A DNA stretch of 64,000 bases from Ustulina deusta (Eukaryota > Ascomycota > Sordariomycetes > Xylariales > Xylariaceae): positions 1,116,001 through 1,180,000 of the forward strand of contig JAJNNX010000005.1 in assembly GCA_023159155.1 (NCBI GenBank), given 5' to 3'. Of the stretch, positions 13,465-25,101 are shown piece by piece. The notes under the pieces were generated by a model. The model searched no databases. It saw only the letters and a program-made list of their open reading frames with translations, and was not told the origin of the DNA. Every line of letters begins with the position of its first letter. Within the stretch, counting starts at the first letter, position 1. Both the position numbers and the translations under genes were made by a program.

Positions 13465-16400
13465 CTAATCCGCAGATGCCCTAGCCAGCGCTTCAAGCAG
13501 ATGTGGGGGAAACCTGTACCGCAGCTGGCTGGTATACGTGGTCAAATCCATACTCATCTGCTTGAGGTTGTCGCACATCGCCCGAACCGACCCTTCGTTG
13601 CCGCTGAATTGCCCGCTCATAAGCCGCTCCCGCTGTCGGATGCAGCATGTGATGGACCACATCAGCAAGTTCGGCACGTTGATCGCCACCGCCTGCGAGA
13701 GCCCCGAGAACTTGGACGCGTAGTGACGAACCTTGGCGGCATCGCCGCCGGCATCCAGTGGAAGAATCTCGAGCGCGCGGATTTTCTACGGGCATTGTTA
13801 ATACACTGCCCAAGCAGGAAGAATGGATTGACGTGCAACTTACATCTAACGCGTCAGGCCATTGGCCGATTTCCACTAGGCCCTTAATCTCACTCATCTG
13901 CAACAGAAGATGGCAAGCGATTCGGTTTTGGTTCTGAATCTTTGTCGAGAACATGGCATCTTTCTCGTACATGGACATCATGGTATAGGCGAGCTGAATA
14001 GGGTCATCGAGCGATGCGAGACTCAAGCTGCTTCCCGGCTGCGCCCCAGGCGTCTCGCCAGTGGCACGTGGTTTGATAGGCATGAGACGCATGGGGTCGT
14101 CGCCAATCTCGAGTGAGATTGCCTCGCTCAAAGCGCGACTAACAATCGTAACAACACTGTCGTAGTCTCCAGCAAGATGGTATAACAACACGGCATCGGT
14201 TGTCCGACCATTGTCGTCAGCAAATCGCGCTGCTTGAAGAGTAACCGTCCTGACGAATTCATCTTCTTCTCGCAATCCTATGAGCGGGCTGCGTTCTTCG
14301 ATGAGCCCAGTAATACGGCGTCCATCTGGCCTAATGTCGCCAATCAATTTGCTAAATTCTCTAGTCTCCAGCACCAGTTCCCGCAGGGCCACGTGGCACA
14401 ACTCTGCCTGCTGACGCCCTGCCTCACCGTCCAAGTCAGCGTTGAGGCAGATGAGAGTGAGATAGTCTATTGCAGAGTTCACGTCGGCGGCGCGGAAGTC
14501 TCTTGTGTAGTATCCTAACATCCGACCAAAGCTTAACTGCGGCTTCGAGCGAGTATCATGGGACAGAAGCGTGTCTGATGTGGTCCACGGATCGGCTGGT
14601 CGAAGTAGACCATAATACTCTAGACCGATCGCAAAGTGGATGGCGTCCACGTAGGAGAATGTGTACAGATATGATATAGCTTGCTCAAACATGCCAGCCA
14701 AAATTTGCAAATAGAAAAACATGCCGAAGGTGCCATTAGTATCTTCGGTAGGATTCTTGGGGAAGTGCTTCAGTCCAATGTCTCGGATGCTTGCTCGAAG
14801 ATCCTGTAGTCCATACGATTCCGTAGCCACCTCAGTCGACTTGTCGTTTTCACGAGCAAGATTGAATTGAAGCCAGACCCAGTCATCGATCTCGGTGTTT
14901 AAGTTCTCGAGACTGCGGTTACTAACATCGCAACGTCCAATAACCTTGTAGCATGCCATTCGATAGGGGTCGATGGAATTTTCGGGGGCGTTGCGTGCTC
15001 TTTGGTTGTATTCATTGTTGCATCGGTCTTGCAGTTGGCGTCTTAACCGTCTTTCAGGGCTAGCCACATACTCGAGAAGATAAGAAGCGAACGTCCTATC
15101 AATGGTTCGGAAGACTGTATGTTGCGCTTTAACATATTGTGCAGCCTCGGCAATATGACCAGACCGTAACAGGAAAAACACTATTGCCCAGACGAATTCC
15201 CCTTCAGAATCTTGCTGAAGCTCAACATTGTCGGGTACCAGGTCTCGTCTAGCATTTCGTAACCGTACATAGGCCTGTATCTTGCTGATAACATCCGGTC
15301 GCCCTCCAAGAGCAGCTTCTCGCGGATGTTTAGCGATGACACTTTCAATCTCTTGGAAGAACTTCTTCTCTAAGAAGCGATTTGCACCATCGAGTATTCT
15401 TCTTCGCATCTGCAAGGAACCAATAGACTTTTCGTTCAGGTCAAGATAATTATCCTTGAACTGACGCTCTCTAGCTGTCGCGTCCCCGGCAAACGTCTCG
15501 GCGTCTGGGTTCTCGCCAACGATAGACATGGCAGCATGGTAGGCATCAACAAGTTGCTGGGCGTGTCGGTCGCCAGTTCTGCTCTCGACCTCAGCAAGCT
15601 CGTGAAAGATGGGATATGGTGCCTTCTCAAGACGAGCCAAGTTAAGATCCCTAACGCGTTCCGCGAGTTTGCCTTGCTTCTCCCTGATAAACCGGTCGTC
15701 AATAGACGAGCCGTTAGGAGCGGCCGCCGGGCTTCCTGCGGTATCCTCAACGTCTTTGAACTCGGGCTGGTGAGGGCCGATTTTACTTGGCGTTCCAATA
15801 ACCGACTTCTGTAGGGCTGAGCGGCCGAAAGCACTGCCCTTGACGCTAGGCGTCGCCGCTCGAGAAGCCTTTGGATTTCTTCTTGATCGCCCAAACCCGC
15901 CCGATGTCTCTCTACCTGGCGTTCCCGTGCTATGATCGCCCAATGCTTCTTCCCTTGGCTTGATACCGAAATGTTCGTATATACGCTTTCTCTGCGCCTC
16001 CCACTCCGTTGTAATGTTGTCCTCCAAGAAGTTGTCAAAGTCCTTTGTTGACCTTTCGAGGCCGTCGGCAATCATACTCAATGTAGTCTTCGATTGTAGG
16101 TTCGCGAGATACGTTTCGACATCGATTCCGGTCGCGGCAGGGCCAGAAGCAGGCCGGTCAATACGGCCCGCAGTGTGGGCGCTGAAGAATTTAAGATCTT
16201 TCACGGCAGCACCGGGGTCCACACCGGAGGCGGCAAGCATGTATTGAGCCCTGCCATGCTGGAGAGGATCTGCTTGGGGCCCGAGTTTTCGAAGGCGCTG
16301 TCGGAGATCGCCCAATCCAAGCTGCAAACTAGGAAGGTCCTCAAGAGGAGATTCACCTTTGGCTTGCTTTTTGCTCTTCGCGAGCAGGCTGTCGAAATAC

Positions 16401-16912
16401 CCCGTCGTATTTCCTTGAGGAAGCGCACCCGCATTGGTCGACGCGGCAGGTTGTTGACCGGCTCCAAATAGGCTCGACGTGCCCATGTTTAGGTTAGTTG
16501 TCGAGGCCTCCAACCCCAAGTTTGGAGGCTGGGTCGGGTTCGGGTTGACAGTTGAGTTGAACAATCCCGTTGGCTGTGTTTGTGCGGGGTTCCCAAAGGC
16601 CGAACCAAGCTGTCCTCCACCAGTACCGGCAACTGCAGGTTGCACATTTTGTGCCGTCTGTCCAAACGGACTCTGCATTTGTTGCGCCTGCTGATTTCCA
16701 AACAGGCTAGGCGTGGAGTTCTGAGTCTGTACAGCGGCCATTCCGAACAGACTAGGCGTAGGGTTCTGGGTCTGATTCTGTGCAGTGGTATTTCCGAACA
16801 AACTAGGCGTCTGGCCAGTCGTCTGCGGTTGCTGGCCGACAATGGCAAACAAGTTCGGCCGTTGACCGGCGGCCTGTGGCTGCTGGCCAGCAGGCGTCCC
16901 GAAGAGCGACAT
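13465..16912 (-). CDS. nic96: Nuclear pore scaffold nucleoporin Nic96/Nup93
   Basis: There are two exons, 16912-13844 and 13785-13465, joined in phase 0 by a 58-base intron, giving 1129 residues. Nic96 is the linker nucleoporin of the inner ring. The first ~160 residues are Gln/Asn/Thr-rich with several SLFG, SPFG and SAFG motifs, so this end looks FG-like. Residues 171-211 (GYFDSLLAKSKK through LRQRLRKLG) match the conserved helix that anchors the Nsp1-Nup49-Nup57 coiled-coil trimer. Residues about 255-310 (with IDVETYLANLQSKTTLSMI) fit the second linear motif that contacts Nup192/Nup188. The rest is a long alpha-helical solenoid ending LRYRFPPHLLEALARASAD. The length is well above yeast Nic96 and like that of filamentous fungi. 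The intron falls in a conserved solenoid helix, between WPDALD and KIRALEILPLD. Confidence 0.95.
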
Positions 16913-17527
16913 GACTGGAACGAGAGTGATGGAGAGGCGGTCGCGTCGCGTCGCGGTGTTCCCCTTCGCAGGGAGGCGGGTTGGATGTCGGGGATGGCGG
17001 GGAGAGCGTGTGTTGTAATAGCAGAGAGGAGAGGAGGGAGGTGATGGAGTGGTTATTTAGGTAGCTCGCTAACCCTACCCTACCTGGACGCTGCTTTATT
17101 TCGAGTGTCTGGCAGCTAGTCGTCAGGTTGTCGAAATTTCAAGACAAGGCTGAAAGAAAACAATCACTATGACAGGGGAGCTCCGTTGCTGGTCCTGTGC
17201 ACGGACCAACGCCGAGAACCAACCACATTCAAGCCAATAAACTCACTTCCAGGCATGTTCTTCTCCACTATAAAGCTTACCTAGGTACCTACTTAGGTAT
17301 TCAGCATTCTCGTCACTTTATTTTATTTCAGAATTCACGCCTCACAATACAATTCAACATCAAACGAAATGTACGAGTGTCAATTGTGTGGTAGTTCTAG
17401 CCATACAAGCCATGGTATTATCTATACACCCAATAGCGCTTGCTTAGCAACGCGTAACCCAATTCGCAAGGCATAGCAGCATTACAAAACAACCCCTTTT
17501 AGTTTTATGGAAGGCAACCCCTCCCCC
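16913..17527. other. Intergenic region upstream of nic96
   Basis: This contains the likely nic96 promoter and the 3' side of the sugar kinase gene. A cluster of TACCTAGGTACC-type words lies at about 17280-17300. No gene is supported. Confidence 0.5.
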
Positions 17528-19418
17528 TTATTTGACAACCCAGCTATTAGTCGCCTCATCCACCTTCTTGCGGTACTCCTGCTGAGTGCGGCATTGGTCG
17601 AGGAAGACCTCGTACTTGGTGTCAAGTAGCTTCTTCTCGTTCAAATCCTTCCCGGGTTTGACAAGCCGGCCAGGCTTGCTCATGCGGTCCATGATGGTCC
17701 AGAGGTTCTCCGTGGTTCCGTCATGGTCTGCGCTGGCTGCTTTAGCACCCAGCATGGCCGCTCCGTGTACGACAGCCGCGTGCACATATCGTGGAATAAG
17801 CACCGGCATGTTGCAGCAGGTTGCGATAAGATCCATAAGCATATCGTTCTGACACTGACTGCCTGACATGAAAATCGTCTGGATGTTGTGGCCTTCCTTA
17901 TTCATAGCTTCCACAATCTGTCGCGTTTGCAACGCGATAAACTCCATCGTTGCGTAATAGTAGAGCGCTAGGCCATCTACACTAGAGTCGGGACTGAGAC
18001 CAATCACGGCACCCTTCATGTTTGGATCCGCAATGGGCGAACGATTACCCCATAGGTCGCCGTAGAAGAAGAAGTGTCGACCAAGATAAGATACCGTTGG
18101 TGCGGCGGCTTTCTCGGCTAGCTCTCGGAGGTGGGCGTTCATATAATCGTAGACATTCATGTGCATCGCTTCTGCAAGAGGTATGACATCCTTATGCGCC
18201 GGGTGCGTCTCAATGACGTGGCGTAAGAGCTCTCCTGTAGCTGACTGACCGCCCTCTGCCAGCCAGAACCCCGGCAGAAGGACATCACGGTACGGCCCCC
18301 ATACGCCGTTGACGAACACGGGTTTCTCTGACAAGGCTAAGTGGCAAGTCGAGGTACCGGCGACGGCCGCAAGTCGTGTTGAGGCCTGAGCTAGATCGTT
18401 CGCGGGGTGGGTTTCGTCGGCGTGTCCGTATTGCGTGTCTACTTTAGCTCCTACTGTGCCAATCCAGCCGGCGTAGGCGTCAATAACGCCACTGCCGACT
18501 GCGATTCCGACAGGTAATCCGAGCTGCTTGCTGGCGTTTTCTGACAACGTGCCGACTAGTTCTCCAGCGCTCATGTATTTGCCATTCTGCATCCCGGATT
18601 AGCAGGCAACTCGCGTTGTGACCAGACTTGTAGTAAATAGGCTCACCACCCCGTCGACTCCTCCCATGCGCTTGAAGTTGTCTTCCACCAAGTCGCTCAG
18701 ACCGATCGTGTGGTAAAAGTCCTCTTGCCAACCCTTCACACTGCCATCAACGCCAACAGGAACGTATCCCTGCTTACAGACGGTACTGCAGAAGCTACGG
18801 GTCTCATTGCCCGTAGCCAGGTGCGTCAGGGCATCCGCTAGATCGTAAAATTTGCAGCGGTCGAAGAGCTCGGCGGGCATATTGTTCTTGAGCCAGAGCA
18901 CCTTGGGGATCTCCATCTCTATACTCATCTTGCCACCGACATAGCGCAGCAAGTTGTGGCCTGTAGCATTGATCTTCTCGGTCTCTTCCACGGGACGATG
19001 GTCTAGCCATAGGATAACATTACGGTCGTTGCCGTCATTCTCAAAGTCAGGTCCGGTAACGGTGACAGGCTCGTCGGTGTCGTGGGCAAATACAGCCAGC
19101 GAGCAAGTGGCATCAAAGCCGATTCCCTTAATCAAGGAACTGTCGACGCCGGACTGGTGAACGACCCGCTGAACGCAATGGCAGATACAGTGCCAAATGT
19201 CTGTCGTGGATTGTTCCTAGCATAGCTCGTTAGCGCAAGAGGTTCTTGTGCTAAGCCGAGGAGGGCTCCGGAGTGCTCACGTAGTAACCAGTCTGAGGTT
19301 GCCAGAGCTTGATAGCTTCGGAGGCAAGTGCCTTGATGTCTCCAGAGGAATCGATGAGACATGCACGAGCCGAGCCCGTACCGACGTCAATTCCTATATA
19401 ATGATCCTGCGGCGACAT
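17528..19418 (-). CDS. FGGY-family pentulose/ribulose kinase (YDR109C/FGGY type)
   Basis: Exons are 19418-19281, 19216-18647 and 18586-17528, all in phase 0, giving 588 residues. The protein begins MSPQDHYIGIDVGTGSARA, which carries the phosphate-1 glycine loop of the ASKHA kinase fold. DATCSLAVF and WLDHRP are typical substrate-lobe motifs of the fungal/animal FGGY subgroup. The C-terminal lobe has VSYLGRHFFFYGDLWGNRSP and the adenosine-site loop FMSGSQCQND. Family members phosphorylate pentuloses such as ribulose, possibly as metabolite repair; the exact substrate is inferred. An alternative upstream start exists: ATG at 19561 followed by a GTGCGT donor at 19516 and the CGCAG acceptor ending at 19407 would add a 15-residue exon in place of MSPQ. 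I prefer the simple start. Confidence 0.9.
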
Positions 19419-21564
19419 TGGCGTGTCAATCCACAATTCAGAAGTTGCACCGCATAGAGCAATAATCGCAGCACGGTCAGTGTGGGGGGAAGGGTTCGAT
19501 TCAGAGGCGCACGCACATTATTCTCGACGTGGATCAAGTTACGAGTACTAGCAAGAGCCATTGCACGTTAGAGAAGTCACTGCCAGGAAGATCCAGGAAG
19601 ATTGAGGGCTTATTTTGAGGGTTACCCAAGAAGCCGTGTGTCGATTCGTCCACGGACAAAGGGTTTTATAGCAAGAAAGGACAAGGCATAGCAAGGTATT
19701 GGTAGGTATAGGTGGCTGGGATCATCAACGCCCCTTCACGACTTACTCCATGTTAGGAAAGGAATCGATCCAGCACGGCAGCCACAGGCGTAATGATGGT
19801 AAGCGAGGGGGGCAGGGCAGGCGAACTGCACGGTGATGGTTGCCGGTGCCCAATGGCGTCTGTGTGTGTCTATGCGTCCGTGTGTGAGATTATGCGAGTC
19901 TGGTGCGAGGGTGAGGTGAGGGAGGATTCCGAGGAGGCTTATTCAGACCCGAGCCTGGTATTCTGTCATGCGGTACGCTATCTTGTCGGTATGCAGGGTT
20001 CAAGCTTTATTTTTTTATTTTTCTGGTTACCATGTAAGTGGTGTAAGCAGAGATAGGCTGGGATAAACACAGGAACTGTGCTCAGGATTGGTTTTCGTCA
20101 AGGGCAAGGAAGGGGTGGTTCAAGCAGTGGCGGGGGAGGGTTAATTGGCAAGCTCCATTACCAAGGGGGTTCTCTTCGATACCGTCTGTTGCTGGCAACC
20201 GGGGACGAACCCGATGTGCCAGAAGAGCTTTGTGGAAGCTCTGGAAGCCCTAGGAGCTATGACAGAGGGATCGTCGAGGAGCACTCTTGGAGGGGCAAAG
20301 CGCCGGTGTCGTCACTGGTGGGGAGCAGAGGTGGGGTAGCTAGGTGCCGTAGGTATGTAGGTAGACTCCATGAGGTACCTAAGTACTTAGTTGGGGTGGG
20401 AAAAGGGGGGGATTCTGGGGGGACACCTCGGCACCCCCAGGGTGGGTAGTACCTATCTAGATAGGTAGCGCACACTACTGTACACCTAGATAGGGTTCCA
20501 TCAGGCGGATAATGGGATACCATAGTACTTACTTAACCTAAGGTAGGTGATCTGAATGACCATGGGTTGCGTAGGTACCTATCAAGCTCCCAAAGAGATT
20601 CCGCCCCACCAAAAGCCGAGCTTTTGCACACCACCATCATGCCTTTTGTGAAACATCATGACCACCAAATTTTTACTATGACTACTAATTGAGAGCTATG
20701 AGGAAGCACCGGTGGATCCTGCCGAGGAGGGCTACCGCACACAAGCGGAGAAGGACTATAGAAGAGGGCCAAATATCTCTTCGCCAAGCTAATATGCAAA
20801 TCTCTCCCGGCGAACTAGAGCTGAATGGACATGGCGCTCCGGGAGCGGTCGCGGTCTTCTGGGGCGTGGGATGACAGGTCGTCCAACATGCAGCTTCTCA
20901 CGATGATTTGGCGTGTTCCTATCACATACATAATAGGTAGATAATCCCAGGTCAGAACCCAGGTCAGAACCCAGATCTACGAGGGCCTATCTCCTGCCCC
21001 AACGTGCCGATCGTCCGGTTTTCGCTTCGTCTTCCTCACCCACATACTTTTATTATTGCGCTTCAGGACAAATAATTTGGGTGAAGAAAAATGATATTAA
21101 TAATCGCCGTCTCGATCAACACCAAGCAATTACTTTTTTCTTGCCGGTGCTGCCTTATAAAGTCGAATAGGTGGGTATAACCGTAGGTACTGTAGCGTGA
21201 ACCAAACAGAAAAAAAACAAAAAAAAGCCAGCAACTCCATTCTCCAACTTTCTTTCCTTAATGCGATACCGCAGACCAGTCGAGCCTGTCATTCGTTGTA
21301 TGTCATCGAATGCGTCGCGGCAGCCTACTACTGCGCCATCCCTTCACTAACATTCATGAATCATCACTCAGCGCTCCTTTGCAAGCATTAACCCTAATCC
21401 GTCCCGTCAAGTTGTTCGTCAATAAGTATCACGACCGTCAAGGTCGCGGCATAGGCCTCACGGATGGCACACGCCATACTAAATTACGAGGAAAAACACC
21501 ATCATTAGCATATAATCTCTCACTCCTAACTCAATAGGACGGTAAGCTAGAAAGGTAGTATGAC
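19419..21564. other. Intergenic region with TAGGTA-type words
   Basis: No gene is supported. The stretch is rich in TAGGTA/TACCTA words at 20350-20580, includes an 18-base perfect palindrome at 20450-20467, and has a 12-base unit repeated twice in tandem at about 20947-20970. The part near 19419 is the kinase promoter; the part near 21500 is the 3' side of the next gene. Confidence 0.5.
20450..20467. repeat. 18-base perfect palindrome
   Basis: The sequence TACCTATCTAGATAGGTA reads the same on both strands. It sits among several other TACCTA/TAGGTA words and could form a small cruciform or be a paired binding site. No function is known. Confidence 0.7.
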
Positions 21565-23912
21565 TTACCATGTCTTGCTAATGTCTGCCACGACAGCACT
21601 CAGTCCCCAATGTGAGCACCAGGCCCGGGCCAGGACTTCGTTATCCTTTACACCAAATGCCTCGACGACAAGAACTCGTTCGGCATCATCCCCCTCTTGC
21701 GGTATATGCTTGTGAGAGAGCTGTTGCTGTTGACTATTGCTACCGCTCCCACCGACCGGTGTTGACACGGCGCTCCTGTCCTTCAGGCTCCCACTCCCGT
21801 TCACCAGCTGAGGCTGCAGCCTGACCCAGTCCGTGATCTCCACCACCTCGTCGACTCTCACCACCGTGTGCACGTAGTCGAAAAACAGTGGATGCGGACC
21901 GTCCGAGCATGGCCACGCATGGATGAAGCATACGTCATAACTCAGGCGTAGTGGCCAGCTTACACCAGAGATGGCGAATTGGATGCTGGCGTCGAACCAA
22001 ACTGGTCCCGTTTCCTGCCCATCGGCGAGAGCCTTCAGGTTGAGCATCTCGATGCGGACCGTGTCCACAATGTTGTCGCTGTCCGGAGTAAAGAGCTCGT
22101 ACTCCTTCACGGGATATACCTCCGCAGCTGGACCGAGAGGATCGCAACGCTCGCTCATTGTGGCTGTGTCTTCGGGTGTCATGCGCTGGCGCGATCTGCG
22201 GGAACGGATCCGCGCAATCTGGGAGTGACGGAGGTCACTGGAAGGACGGGCAGGCCCGACCCAGCCAGCAACCTCGAGGCACGTCGGCGCAAGGACTTTT
22301 CCGACGATGCTCGTTGACGTCCAATACGTATAGCTGTTACGATATTGAAAACCGCAGTTTGGATTTAGGTGAGTTAGTAGGGCAAGGTGATCCGTCGCTT
22401 TGTCAGGATCTATATCGATTAGGCTGTTCATCATGAGAAAGGGGAAAGTGGGCTATGAACTAGATTAGCATATCCTCTAGTCGTGAGGGATATGACGGTG
22501 TGTAAATCGGGTGGTGAGCGTGAAATACTACACTGAAAGGTTCTACTTACACCAGGCAGCACTAATCCGCTAAAAAATGCCATTGCGTGAGAACTGACTG
22601 TGAGTAGGCTCCCTTCCGCATCGCGTTCCTTGAGCACGTCCAGCGTCTCCGCGAGGTTCGACCACTTCATCATCTGCGCAAAGCGCTTGAGCATCTTGGT
22701 TTGGCGCTTTCTCAGCTTGAACCGTAGCCGGACATGTTCGGCCGTGGCGCCGTACTCTTCGATGCGTATATTATCCCTCCAGCGTCTCGCCAGCGCTAGG
22801 TTCCATTGAATCTTGGGCGGGATTTGTCCCATGAGGCGTTCTTTGGCCCAGTCGGTATGCAATCTGGAGTTGATACGCAGCTCGAGCTCCAGGCTCAGCA
22901 GCACCTGGTAGAAGAATTTTAGATATTGCTCATGGTTTGCCGAGCTCGTATCGTAAATGAACTTGGTAACGACCTGGTTCTTGGGATTCGTGAAGTCAAT
23001 CCAGTCGACGCCGGATAGACACATGACCAGATCCATGATTTGTTGTTCCATGCGTTTATGAGGGCTTGATGTTTTTTCCGGGTCTCGTAGGAATCGTTCG
23101 TACAGCTGCCGGTACATGAGCTCTTGATCATCATCTTCCAGGCCGGCCTCGAGATCCTTCAGTCGCTCGAGGACTTGGGTAAGTTCGACCTCCCGAGGCG
23201 CCATCCCCAGATCGCGCAATGCTATCATCGGCGGCATGACGCTCGACCGGCCCACCCAAGAGTTCAGGGTGATGGTGCCGGGCCGGGCGCCAACGCCAAA
23301 GGCGAAGCTCGGCTGCTCCAACGTCTCCCATGGCCAAGTGGGCGGTCCCGAACCTTGGACTCGTAGACTCATCAACTGCGTCATCGCGTTGTGCTGGTTG
23401 ACAGTGTCACCCTCTTCGCTGTGGTTTCCGGCTGTCGTCGCATATAGGCCGTAGTAGTGATCTGATGCGTGCATGATGGGTCGCTTGTGACCTTTATGTG
23501 TAGGCACACCCCTTGAAATGAGTTCCATCGCTTGGCCGAGAGTAAGCTCCTCGTCAGCGGACATGCCGGAGGGGGGCCATTCAGTCAAGGGTACCTGTTC
23601 GTAGACATGTCCGTTTAACTGTTCCCGACCTTTCCCCTTGGAATCCCGTGGGTCAGGACGCCGCGGTCGACGGCGTGTGCCTGTGATGTCAGCGCGTCGG
23701 CGGGCGAGCAGGTCGCCATCGCTCGTCCTTCTCGGAGACCCCTCCTGTTCCTGCGAGGTCTCGGTGAGCGCTAGGCACGGACATAGCTTAGCTGCACTTA
23801 TGAACAATGCCAGAGGAATACTACGTACCACCAGCTCGTCGCCCGGCTGGGCGTTGCTGCGACTGCGAAATAGGCTACTCCAAAAACCCTTCTTCTTAGG
23901 CTGCTCGGTCAT
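21565..23912 (-). CDS. Uncharacterised 723-residue protein
   Basis: Exons are 23912-23829, 23750-22551 and 22452-21565, all phase 0. I do not recognise a named family. The N-terminus is basic and aromatic (KKKGFWSSLFRSRSNAQPG), then comes a charged, probably disordered region to about residue 90. The middle (residues about 200-425) is helical, with many charged heptad-like stretches (EVELTQVLERLKDLEAGLED, MLKRFAQMMKW). A short hydrophobic segment, AMAFFSGLVLPGPTFPFLMMN, is created by the second splice. The last 280 residues look beta-rich and globular, with TVRIEMLNLKALADGQE, LRLSYDVCFIHAWPC and EVLARAWCSHWGLSAVVADI. The stop TAA lies inside a perfect GTAAGT donor (ACATG/GTAAGTC), so a further 3' exon cannot be excluded. 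The rebuilt frame across three exons strongly supports a real gene, but no function is proposed. Confidence 0.8.
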
Positions 23913-25101
23913 GCTTGCGTCGCTGCGATGCGGTCATTCGGGCATGGGAGAAAGACGGATCAAGTGTCCGAGTCTGGAGGAAACATTTGAGTGTGAGATG
24001 CCTCGTAATCATCATCGGTGGGGGAGGCGAACACGCGTCAATGATTGTGGCTGGGCCGTGACAATCACCGCCCGAGACAGGCAGGAAGAGACTCGAGACT
24101 ACTGGATGGTGGATGTGGTATCTGCGGTGTTGCGGGAAAATAACTATTGTTGGTTTGTTTACTTGAGACAATATTTGAGCGAATGGGACACTGAACGATG
24201 ATGATGCTCAAGATTGACTTGATGGTGGTTCGATCCGAAGAACTCGACCAGACAGACTAGGGTCGTGCAGGCCTACTGTCTTCGAGTGCCGAGGCCGCCT
24301 TGAGAGACGCATTGAATAAATAGTTCGAAGATGGACGACGAAGCAACCGTGCGTTGATGCGCTCCGGCCTAGCTTTCTAGCTTTGACTGAGTCTACTGTG
24401 GCGTACCTGACGGTAACCAATTGGTGGCCTCGCAGCCAGTGAAGCTACGAATTGTCATGCGCAAACAAATACAAAGTACCTGGTCAGGGAGCTGCATGTG
24501 TGTCATCTTCCGACGCTGCGTATCCAGACATTGGGGAGTGAGAAGCTGAAACAAAGATCATGTTTATAGGTAAGTAGAAATGCTCATCTGCCATTTGTCC
24601 ACGCTTCTCCTAACTGTGGGCAGCAGTCTGTACATAAGGTAGTAGGTGTATATATCGATAGCCTATAGGTAAGCTGAAGGTACATACTTACATGTCTGTG
24701 CCTGTCACCACTGCACCATCCAAGCTTGGTACCTAAACTGTACCTTAGGCACAGGCACTTATTTGGACACCGCCAGTGAGAAGCCGCTAAACCCAACTAT
24801 TTATCGGGTTCCATACTTGACTTGCTACCTATCTTCGACAACTGAAGGCCCAATGAGAGACCTAAACTATCTAGGTACCAACCTGGAATGGGATTGGTTC
24901 CAAAATCCCGACAGCACATTCTTGCGAGCCCTGCTTACACTACCTATACTATGTAACTTCATTCACACCCTCGCAATGAGCCTGATCCTTTTCTGTCGAC
25001 CAAGGTACTTAAGGGAACAGGTAGAATCCTTCCAAAGTCCAGTACTGCCTTGGCCATTTGGAGACTGTGTGGTCAGCTCGAATGACTGACTATTCAGTCA
25101 T
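23913..25101. other. Intergenic region upstream of the uncharacterised gene
   Basis: Both flanking genes run on the minus strand. TACCTA-type words occur at about 24640-24740 and 24880. A 108-codon plus-strand open frame at 24763-25089 has no coding features that I trust. Confidence 0.45.

Noticed and set aside
24763..25089. Plus-strand open frame of 108 codons
   Set aside because: No family resemblance, contains a TAGGTACC repeat word, and lies in a region expected to be non-coding.
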